NCBI GenBank assembly: GCA_029935275.1
Contig: JAOZKQ010000082.1
Span: forward strand, 1-8,530
Direction: 5' to 3'
DNA: 8,530 nucleotides
Source: Bacteroidales bacterium
Lineage (GTDB): Bacteria; Bacteroidota; Bacteroidia; Bacteroidales; VadinHA17
Part shown: one piece after another, positions 1 to 7,600 of the stretch
How positions within the stretch are numbered: the stretch's first letter is position 1
Layout of the letters: each line of letters begins with the position of its first letter
Made by a program: the position numbers and the translations under genes
Notes under the pieces: generated by a model
Seen by the model: only the letters and a program-made list of their open reading frames with translations
Told to the model about the DNA's origin: nothing
Databases searched by the model: none

Positions 1-82
1 TCATACTTAAATTTATTGTCATGATATTCATTCACACTAAATAAATCTGGTACATCTTAATTTCTAACTATTTATAGTGAGT

Positions 83-117
83 TTAATCTCCCAACTTTTT
101 AAATTGATCCAATAAGA
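83..117 (-). repeat. Dispersed ~35-bp repeat, copy 1
   Basis: This copy shares the pattern TTAATC, then CAACTTT, a 7-nt variable spacer, and GATCCAATAAGA with the copy at 1661-1694. The 19 bases around the spacer are identical and the spacer length is the same. A single extra base sits between TTAATC and CAACTTT. Orientation is the same as the 1661 copy and opposite to the 939 copy. What it is downstream of, if anything, lies outside the window. Confidence 0.65.
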
Positions 118-130
118 GTATTGAGCATCT

Positions 131-162
131 AACGATTTAACAATTCAACGATTCAACAATTC
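131..162. repeat. 8-bp tandem repeat (AACRATTY x4)
   Basis: Four back-to-back octamers are seen: AACGATTT, AACAATTC, AACGATTC, AACAATTC. They alternate G and A at position 4, so the array can also be read as a 16-bp unit present twice. A degenerate fifth unit (AACAAATA) follows. It lies in non-coding DNA about 210 bp before the gene start. No function is evident; it looks like a simple-sequence array that could vary in copy number. Confidence 0.75.
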
Positions 163-306
163 AACAAATAATCAGTTATATCCAAATTCTAAACGCTGAT
201 TACTTATTTGGAATATCATTCAAAATGAGTTTGTATTATCCAGATATTCAGCAATATAATAATTAATGATTATTTAAAAATATGACATTTTGAAACTTGC
301 CATGTA

Positions 307-335
307 TTTGATTTAATAATAATTCCATATATTTG
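307..335 (+). promoter_or_regulatory. Bacteroidota-type promoter for the TlpA-like gene
   Basis: TATATTTG at 328-335 matches the Bacteroidota -7 consensus TAnnTTTG exactly. TTTG at 307-310 supplies the -33 element, with 17 nt between them. Transcription would start near position 342, giving a leader of about 35 nt before the ATG at 376. No operator or riboswitch-like structure is visible in this short leader. Confidence 0.65.
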
Positions 336-375
336 CGTCGAATTTTTTAATAATTAAATAGTAACATAGCGAAAT

Positions 376-924
376 ATGAGAAATTATTTGATATTTACCG
401 GGATTGTGCTTCTTACATTTCTATTATCTTCCTTTACAACAAATGAACTAAATGAGCCTGTTACGGGGATTGTTGCTGAAGGACTGAATATTGGGAATAA
501 AGCGCCCGACTTGGCTTTTAATAATCCTGATGGTAATAGCATAAAACTATCCTCTTTGCAAGGTAAAATTGTACTGATTGATTTCTGGGCTTCCTGGTGC
601 TCACCCTGCAGAAGAGAAAACCCCAATATTGTAGCCACATATAAACAATATAAGGATCAGGATTTTGTAAATGGTAAAGGTTTTACTATTTATAGTGTTT
701 CTTTGGATAAAAGTAAAGGTTCCTGGGTTAATGCCATTAAAACAGATGACTTAATATGGGAATATCATGTAAGCGATTTAAAAGGATGGAACTCTGAACC
801 TGCAAGTGTTTATAGTATTCGTTCCATACCGTCAAACTTACTGATTGATGCTGATGGTGTGATTATTGCTAAGAACCTGCGTGGGCCATACCTTGCTCAG
901 GCACTTGAAAAACTTGTTAAATAG
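376..924 (+). CDS. TlpA/ResA-family thioredoxin-like protein, exported or membrane-anchored
   Basis: This 182-residue protein belongs to the TlpA/ResA branch of thioredoxin-fold proteins, which carry out thiol-disulfide exchange outside the cytoplasm. The N-terminus (about residues 4-20) is a hydrophobic signal or anchor segment without a lipobox cysteine, so it is probably periplasmic, either cleaved or tethered by this helix. The family lead-in APDLAF is at 43-48. The redox site WASWCSPC is at 71-78 with Cys75 and Cys78. A Pro at 152 in SIPSNLLID is the likely cis-Pro facing the active site. These intact residues argue for real redox activity, for example reduction of cytochrome c apoproteins or other exported proteins, but the partner cannot be told from sequence. 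Length is normal for a single-domain TlpA. The ATG is the first in-frame start after a TAG at 367-369. There is no Shine-Dalgarno sequence, as is usual in Bacteroidota. It is a single gene with its own promoter and is convergent with the giant gene. Confidence 0.92.
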   Translation: MRNYLIFTGIVLLTFLLSSFTTNELNEPVTGIVAEGLNIGNKAPDLAFNNPDGNSIKLSSLQGKIVLIDFWASWCSPCRRENPNIVATYKQYKDQDFVNGKGFTIYSVSLDKSKGSWVNAIKTDDLIWEYHVSDLKGWNSEPASVYSIRSIPSNLLIDADGVIIAKNLRGPYLAQALEKLVK

Positions 925-938
925 CTGTATGTTATTAC

Positions 939-965
939 GGATCACTTAGAAAAGTTGTGGATTAA
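939..965 (+). repeat. Dispersed repeat, copy 2 (after the TlpA-like gene)
   Basis: GGATCAC, five variable bases, then AAAGTTGTGGATTAA. This is the reverse complement of 1661-1687, with 15 + 7 identical bases around the variable spacer. It starts 15 bp after the stop codon of the TlpA-like gene, in the same sense relative to that gene as copy 3 has to the giant gene. It is not followed by a T-run, so it does not look like a classical intrinsic terminator. Confidence 0.75.
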
Positions 966-1053
966 AGTCCTTTGCATTGTTTCGTAATAGGATTGTTATG
1001 TTATTTGTACTAATGAATATTTTTTTGAGGGGAGCTTTTTACTTTTATCAGCT

Positions 1054-1088
1054 TATCTGGCTGAAGGCCAGACAGGGCAACGCCCTGT
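1054..1088 (+). repeat. REP-like double hairpin, left copy
   Basis: Two adjacent stem-loops are seen. The first is TCTGGC/GCCAGA around a 5-nt loop (1056-1072). The second is ACAGGGC/GCCCTGT around AAC (1072-1088). The order and the core (GCTGAA-GGC, then AGGGCAACGCCCT) match the reverse complement of 1316-1361, so these are two diverged copies of one REP-type element. TATCTGGCT at 1054-1062 also has an inverted partner at 1207-1215. Such elements are typically mobilised by a RAYT transposase, which is not in this window. It may incidentally end transcription or protect the mRNA 3' end. Confidence 0.65.
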
Positions 1089-1117
1089 GACAAATTCAGA
1101 ATAGTTCATTTACGCCC

Positions 1118-1141
1118 TCTCGACAAACATCTCTATCGAGA
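1118..1141. repeat. Small inverted repeat TCTCGA/TCGAGA
   Basis: Six-base arms TCTCGA (1118-1123) and TCGAGA (1136-1141) enclose a 12-nt loop. It lies between the two REP-like clusters and may be part of the same composite element. The stem is short and there is no following T-run, so on its own it is weak evidence of function. Confidence 0.4.
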
Positions 1142-1189
1142 AAGAACAGATATAAACATTAAAAAACAATACGTCAAAGAAGAAATATA

Positions 1190-1209
1190 GCTTAAATATA
1201 TCTTTAAGC
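1190..1209. repeat. Small inverted repeat GCTTAAA/TTTAAGC
   Basis: Seven-base perfect arms (1190-1196 and 1203-1209) enclose a 6-nt AT-rich loop. The right arm overlaps AGCCAGATA (1207-1215), which is the inverted partner of the left REP edge at 1054-1062. That suggests it belongs to one composite palindromic element covering about 1054-1215. Confidence 0.4.
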
Positions 1210-1245
1210 CAGATAGCACAAAGATAAGGGCAATACAATCAATTC

Positions 1246-1386
1246 AATAGGACTTGTTTATGGATTCTTTTTGTATTCTGCCCTTACAGGGCGAGATTGT
1301 CATATTTGTTTCTACCATAGGGCGTTGCCCTATGCTATGATATTTTAGCCTTTCAGGCTAATAGTGTTTGTCCATAAAGTCCGATT
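1246..1386. repeat. MITE-like element with imperfect terminal inverted repeats
   Basis: The left end AATAGGACTT-GTT-TATGGA (1246-1264) and the reverse complement of the right end AATCGGACTT-TATGGA (1371-1386) match at 15 of 16 positions apart from a 3-nt insertion. Inside are three hairpins: GCCCT/AGGGC (1280-1292), CATAGGGC/GCCCTATG (1316-1334) and TTAGCCT/AGGCTAA (1345-1361). The length of about 140 bp, the paired ends and the absence of coding sequence fit a non-autonomous palindromic element. No clear target-site duplication was found by eye. Confidence 0.5.
1316..1361 (-). repeat. REP-like double hairpin, right copy
   Basis: CATAGGGC/GCCCTATG around GTT (8-bp stem, 1316-1334) is followed by TTAGCCT/AGGCTAA around TTC (7-bp stem, 1345-1361). 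Read on the minus strand, the order and core are the same as the left copy at 1054-1088. The two copies therefore form an inverted pair about 230 bp apart, the arrangement called a REPIN or BIME. Stems are perfect here and partly diverged in outer bases between copies, with the hairpin pairing kept. Confidence 0.65.
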
Positions 1387-1443
1387 TACTCATTATAATT
1401 ATTTAATTTATAAGGTATTCGTGAGCTAAAGGTTCTTCGTTAC

Positions 1444-1509
1444 GCTTGCCAAAAAATTAATCATCCGTCAGCTGACGGAGTAAACTCCCAATTTTTTGTC
1501 TTCGCAAGC
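1444..1509. terminator. Large stem-loop with 16-bp palindrome; possible bidirectional terminator
   Basis: TCCGTCAGCTGACGGA (1464-1479) is a perfect 16-bp palindrome. It is enclosed by CAAAAAATT (1450-1458) and AATTTTTTG (1490-1498), and by GCTTGC (1444-1449) and GCAAGC (1504-1509). On the minus strand the palindrome is followed 6 nt later by TTTTTT, which resembles an intrinsic terminator for the giant gene about 220 nt past its stop codon. On the plus strand a T6 run also follows, at greater distance. The nested symmetry fits a dispersed palindromic repeat equally well, so the terminator role is a guess. Confidence 0.4.
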
Positions 1510-1660
1510 CTCGAACTCGAACTTTCTATTTCAAACACTCGACTTTAAAGACAGACTAATTAACTGCAAAGCTCCATCAATATGTTTTCATATATAGAAT
1601 TATTATCAGGAATAATTCTAATCTGATTACTGATTCCACAAAGTTTTATACTGATCCACA

Positions 1661-1694
1661 TTAATCCACAACTTTATGTAGTGATCCAATAAGA
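1661..1694 (-). repeat. Dispersed repeat, copy 3 (after the giant gene)
   Basis: The sequence is TTAATCCA, CAACTTT, 7 variable bases, GATCCAATAAGA. It ends one base before the stop codon of the giant gene, so it is essentially the first thing in that transcript's 3' region. It matches copy 2 (inverted) and copy 1 (direct). To its left, 1629-1660 holds two related ATYCCACA-containing pieces (CTGATTCCACA and CTGATCCACA), which look like degenerate partial duplications. Confidence 0.7.
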
Positions 1695-1695
1695 C

Positions 1696-4600
1696 CTATT
1701 TATTAGCCTGCTTTAACCTTCGCATGACGGCATATTTTGCTGCGGCAATGGTTTCCCGGTTCGTTTTTTCTGTAATATTTCCCCGGGTAAGATCTTCTAT
1801 TGAGATATATCCGTTTAATAAAAGTAGCTGCAAGACCATGTTATTCGAGGTGGTTTCCTCACTATATCCTTCCGCAGCATATAATTGCTCACTATCTTTG
1901 TATAGGTCTTCGGCAAAGTCATAGTTATTAGGCAACCAGAGTAATTGTTCATAGGTTTCGCTAAAAGCACTTAGCTCGATATTTACATTTGGGGTGATTA
2001 GCAAAGGACTGAATTCTTTATTCTTTGGGATGGTCTCAAAGTCCTCCATTAAGCTTAGATCAACTTTTTTACTCGCATCATCTACCCTTACAAAATCAGC
2101 TTTTCTCATTTGTTCAAGTTGAAACAATAAGAAATTGTATCGCCAGATTTCATGATTGTATTTACTATGCTTAAATAGTTTACCATACCTCTTATCTATC
2201 AAGGACTTTATGTAATTTTTATTTTTATTTATTTCAGGATGTAGAATTCGTATTTCCTGCAACAATTTTTTCATGTCTTCTGCTGCTTTTTGTGGTCCGG
2301 TAATTTCCTTTCCCTTTTTTCCCAAATCAGTTGATAGTATTCCAAGTTGAATATCTTTCCCTTTGCCTTTTCCATCGTTCCTTCCCATCAGGAGCCCGAT
2401 TAGTTGCTTTTTCATTTCCAATTCCCCACTTTCGGAGATAAAAGGATTCCCACCCGGAGTACTGGCAAGAGTTTGGAACAGTGAATTAAAGAAAGTCCGG
2501 TCAAGTAAGAAGTTGATTTCAATGCCACCTTCCCCGCTTTCTTTAGCAGTCACCAGGAACCGGTTTTTAATGATATCAAACTTTACCTTTTTAATAATAA
2601 ATTCCCGGTTCTCCTTCTGAAAGTGCTTCTGAACAAAGATTTTATTCACCACCTCTTCCAGGTCAATTTTATCCATCATTTTATATGAAGAGGCCAGGTA
2701 ATACTTACCTGTGAAGGTATCTTTATCCCAGTCAATAATATCATCCAGGTAATTTCCGTGGGCATCAATCACTTCCACAATATTCTTATCTGCTGTGTAA
2801 CGTAGCAATGTCCTTAAGAAATGCGGATTATCCGAGCTTGTGGCTTTTTCCTTTCGCTCACCGTGGGAATCCCTGTATAAAATAAAGTTTTCAGGATTCG
2901 AATACCTCTTAATACCAGACTCTTCCCTGCCGAAGTTGTATGCAGTTAGCATTACATTTATTTTATATGGCATGGTAATATCACATAATCCACTGATGGT
3001 GCTTCTGGAGTTAAGGTCTTCCACATTACTGTCGGCACTGCTTTCAAACAAGGAGCTGTAATGCTTAATGTAATCCGGATCAAAATCAGTAACCCTTGAA
3101 AAATCACCTGTTTCAGTGCCAATTCCATAAAGATTTCCTTCTTTGTCAGCAAAAATATGAAACATATCACCGGCAATCAGTTTGATCGACCGGATTCCGG
3201 GAAGGTCTTTTTTAAGCCACTTCAACATCATTGCAGCAAGCATCTCAGATTTCCCTACACCACTATCACCACTTATCTGTATAACAAACAAACTTCCGTC
3301 CTCCTCTTCTACGGCAAACAGGGATCCATGGATTGGAACCCCACCCATTTCCTTCACCTTTTCATTAATTACGGTAAGACGCGGTTTTTTGATATTTCCA
3401 AAGTAGTCAACAGATCTTTTTAATGGAGTTACGATAGTTTTTATATTTCCATTTGGACCTTTCAGGTCGAAATAACAAACCTGTGGGAAGGAAATTACTT
3501 TTTCGGGTGCCCCAAGGAACATGATTACATCGGGGATAAAGTTCTGAATATCCTTTAGACGGACCAGGTCATCACCAATAAGGCGGTGATTATCTGTAAG
3601 GTACTTTAAATATGATTTTTGAATGATATATAATTCTTTGATCAGTCCTTTTTTGTAGATCTTACAACGATAATCGTCCTCATCCAGGTTTTTTACAAAA
3701 TTCACCAGTCTTTTTTCAAAAAAGGCAGAAGGAGGTCTTATGTTCATATTTTTGATAAAATCATTGGGTGAACCTGAGGAAGCTAATTTTTTCTCAGCTT
3801 GATCGTGAGGCCTGTCAACTTTGTGAAAGGGGTATTCCCTTTTCTTGGCATCTGTAGCAATTCTTGTTTTAATTTGCACAGGTTGTTCCCAGGCAATTAC
3901 CCCACACCTGCTCATCAGGTCATTGATCCAGGAGAGTGATCCATTTTCCCAGGTTTGCAGCGTATTATTACGCACTTCATAATCCTTATGAATAGCAATT
4001 CCATGTTGAATCATTTCATTTATGTCAGAGTTTTGCCGTTTCAAACCGGTTTCAACAAGGACCATTAAAATATGGTTGTATTTGGAGTAGTATTCTGTAT
4101 TTTTGGTTTTATTCATCAGATCATTGATGTACAAAACAATAGCCCTGACTCTTTGATGTAATTTTTCTTCTTTAACTTTCTCTTTACTTTTCGTAAATAT
4201 TTCCTCCAGAAGATCTTCAAAAACGCCTGATAAAATATGCGAAAGATAATCTTCCGTGATAAGCCTGGCTTCCATGTCATTTATTTCTTCAATCGGCAAA
4301 TTCAGCTTAGCCAAGGTCCTGATCAATTTCTTTTCCAGTTCTTTTTCATCCTGAATTAAATAGAACCGGAGTAATTTTTCATCCATTGTACCTGGGTGGT
4401 TTACCAGGGTTTTGATTAATAATTGACTCAGCATTCCAAAAACCTTTTTTGGCATAAGTTCATCTTTCATTCTGATGGAAGGCCTTAAAGCAGTAAGAAA
4501 AAGATTTACAGAAGATTCCAGGTCAATCTGATTGGTCCGGATTCCAGTTACTTCATGAAACTGGTTGGTAGCAGATACAAACACTTCTTCGATGGTTGGA

Positions 4601-7600
4601 TGCAAAGATTCCTGTTCAAATGGCAGGTTAAAATGAACCAGAATCTCCCGGATATACTTCTTCAGGATAATGTTGTAACCTTCCAGTCTGGCCAAATCAC
4701 CCTGAATATCAGACTCATTTGCCTGTAGTGCTAGAATTTTCACTTTCGCATCAGAAAACAAGATGTTTTCCAGCTTAATCAGAATCTCCTTCATGATATT
4801 CAAATCATCAACATTATCAAGTACCCAGGAAGATGGCTGAAATTCAAGTTTAGCTTTAATGTATTTTAATAAAGTAGCTTTACCATATTTTGAGATCACA
4901 TCATTAATGTCATAACCGCAAAGCTGTGGGATTTTTCGGAATATCTGTGGTAAGAGGTTCTCATAAATTTTTGTAAAAGCCTTGCTGGAAATAAATTCCA
5001 ATACATTCCTGCATTTGCCAATATTCTCGTAAAACTCAAGAACTGTATTTTCTGAATTGCCAATGGAATTAATAGTTACACCGCAATCTTTCGGAAATGC
5101 ATGATATAATGTCTTAATGTCACTAATTTTAAGGGATGAGTTGTACTTTTTCTTTAATGATTTTATCACCTCAAAATCCTCAAGCACCTCATAAATAAAT
5201 TCCCTGTGAGAGGAGTATTCAAATAGTTCATTAAGAATATCTTCTGATCTTTTACCTTGATTACGAATATCTTTGAATCTCGTTGAAAACTCATTCCAGT
5301 ATTTTAGGAAAATCTGCAAAACATTTTCAAATTCCTCACGGAAATTCTTGTAGCTATCTGCATCACCTTCCAGATATCCACCAAGTGAGAATCTTATAAA
5401 TCCTGTATGATAAGGGATTAACGCAAGTCCTCTTTCAGCTGCCAGTTTTTTTGAAAATTTTTCCAGATCCTGGTATGAGAAAAACTCTTTTAAATGTAAA
5501 TTAAACAGAAAAGAACCATCAGAATCCACTATTTTTATTGACTTATTTTCTTTGGGAATAATTTTGCTGGCAGATTCTTTGGCAATTTCCAGTCTTTTGT
5601 TTGATTCCGTACGGAATATTTTATTTATGCGGAACCTGTTTAATTCACTTACCAGATGGTTTTTATAATAACTGAAGAATGGTTCTCCTTTATATTTAAA
5701 ATCATCTGGCAAGTTAAGTACATCCAGTTTATCCAGAGCAATCAGTTCTTCCAGCAAAAATAAATGAAGCGGACTGCCTTCAAATAAGGAAGGCCTGCGG
5801 GTTTTACCATGAAACCCATTTTCCCGTTCTGTCAGATTATTTTTTATTTCTGCCATAATATAATCCTTCAACTTACTTTTGATCTTATAGCGGGAAGCAT
5901 CTTTGGGCAGGTTCTCTTCCATCCTGTCCTTTATTTTCTTAGCCAGTTGGGCCACTTCAAGAATGTTCACCAGCATAAATAAGGAGTTCGTGTTTCCACG
6001 GTCAAATCCAAACTTTTTGCGGGTAAATTCAATCACATCTTTTCTTGCGGGAGTGGCTGCCAGCGTGCCCAGCCGATCACCTGTAGCTCCCAGGTTTTTG
6101 GTAGTGGAGAGAGAAGAGACTACACTGATTTTCCCATAAGCGGTAATATTATTCATAATATACCTTGAGATTGTTCTCCATTTGGGTTCTTCCGGATCTT
6201 CAATTTTGACTGCATCATTATAAGCCTCATCAAGGAATAGTGTTATTTTGCTATTACTTAGAAATTTGAGAAACCTTATCAGGTCAAGGTTGTTAAAGTC
6301 GGTAAAACCAGAAGGGTTTGAGGGGTCATTCACAACAATAGTAGAATTCTCACAAAAACGGTCCCACAAATTCCCGGTATCATCAAACAACTGGAAAGAG
6401 CTCTTGATTCTTTCCAGTTTTTTCTGAAGCCTGGCCCAGTCAATGCGACCCTTCTCATCCAGTTCAATTTCTATGTCAAAAGGATTATCATCATACCTGT
6501 CGGTAGGAAAGAGATCCAGGTATTCCCAGGAGGCTGATTGATTATAAAAAATATAAGGCCTCAGGCTATGATTTTTGGAAAATAACAGGTCCCGGATGAT
6601 CATCTGTACATCATCAGAGAAAGATGTGATATCCAGGTTGCCGAGTGCGCTGATAAATTCTTTAATTAATTTTTGTTCCTGCTTTGTTTTCGAAAAATAT
6701 TTTTCATCCACTCCCAGGTCGATCAGTAAATTCATGAAACGACCATAGTTATCGGCCTCATTTTCAGCCTTAATCATATATTCCTTGTATTTCTCAAGGA
6801 AAATATTTATACCAAAATTCTTATGGAAGTGATTTTTAATGGTTCGTTGATAAGCATCGGGGAGAATATCAAGTAAAACCTGGCATTTATCCTTAATTTC
6901 CTTTTTTACAGGTTTTAGTTTGCGCTGTAAAAGGTAGTCGGCATAAGTACGAATCTGGTTCCTTCCACCTCCCTCAAAAACTGTTGAAAGAAGAATATTT
7001 TTATTTTCAGAGTAAAAATATGCACGTGTACGTGCTTCGAACTCACTGATCAGATCTTTGTTTATTCTCTTTTGTTTTTCAGGATCCCTGATGTTTTCAA
7101 TCAAAGAAATATAGGTAGCAAATTTCGATAGGATATATTTATCTTTAATTACCTGGCGGGAGAATTCATCAAATTTATAGAGGATAATATCCTGGTTTGG
7201 GTTATTTGGCTCAGCCAGCTGTTCTTTTTTTAGCTCATTTAACTCAAGTTTAAAGGCTTCAATTTTTCTTTCAATGGCTTCTCTGAATTTTTTAAGATTT
7301 CCTGAGTTTACCTTTTCAAGAATAAGGCGGAGGTTTAGTTGGCTGTTAGCCAGCGCACCCAGCTTTTTATTATGTACTTTGTTTAAAGTGTTAATAATGG
7401 CATTATGGAAACAAAATACCAGGGAGGTATTTGTTGCCCTTGATTCAGGGGAGTCATCAATAAATACAATACGTGTTAAAAGGGGGAACCACTCTCTGGT
7501 ATTAAAAGGGTTTTTTCTCATATTCCGAATTCTCACAGCAAAAATGCTTGTATGGTCATTTCGGATTTCTTCATATAACTTTTCAGGAGAAATATAATTT

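Larger units (their letters stand above)
1..375. other. AT-rich non-coding region upstream of the TlpA-like gene
   Basis: No open reading frame with coding character is visible on either strand. The stretch holds one copy of a dispersed ~35-bp repeat (83-117), an 8-bp tandem repeat (131-162) and the promoter for the gene at 376 (307-335). The rest is unstructured AT-rich sequence in which I see no RNA gene. The left-hand neighbour gene must lie outside the window. Confidence 0.6.
925..1695. other. Repeat-rich intergenic region between convergent genes
   Basis: No coding sequence is supported in these 771 bp. Nearly all recognisable content is repeat or palindrome: a dispersed-repeat copy next to each gene's 3' end, two REP-like clusters in opposite orientation, a terminal-inverted-repeat element, and a large A/T-armed stem-loop with a 16-bp palindrome. 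A 3'-to-3' gap is a permissive place for such insertions. No transposase gene is present, so any of these elements would have been moved by machinery encoded elsewhere. Confidence 0.7.

Noticed and set aside
384..638. Minus-strand open frame overlapping the TlpA-like gene
   Set aside because: It lies wholly opposite a gene with an unmistakable thioredoxin motif and shows no domain of its own.
933..989. Inverted repeat TATTACG/CGTAATA just after the TlpA-like gene as a terminator
   Set aside because: The arms are only 7 bp with a 43-nt loop and there is no T-run after the right arm, so a stable terminator hairpin is unlikely.
1021..1400. CRISPR array, because of repeated short palindromes
   Set aside because: The palindromes differ in sequence and orientation, are not regularly spaced, and no spacers of uniform length or cas genes are present.
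1629..1670. Three nine-base sequences one or so mismatch from a DnaA box (TGATTCCACA, TGATCCACA, TAATCCACA), as if a replication origin
   Set aside because: None is a perfect TTATCCACA. There is no AT-rich unwinding element with dnaA, dnaN or a partition gene nearby, and the same bases belong to the dispersed repeat family found at 83-117 and 939-965.
2340..2390. Lys/Gly-rich stretch (about residues 1986-2012) as a second nucleotide-binding loop
   Set aside because: GRNDGKGKGKD has no GxxxxGK[ST] pattern and looks like a flexible linker.
7274..7597. Plus-strand open frames inside the giant gene (also around 2363, 2840, 3157, 5903 and 7877) as separate genes
   Set aside because: They are antisense shadows of a long, clearly coding frame, have unlikely compositions and no recognisable motifs, and lack promoters.
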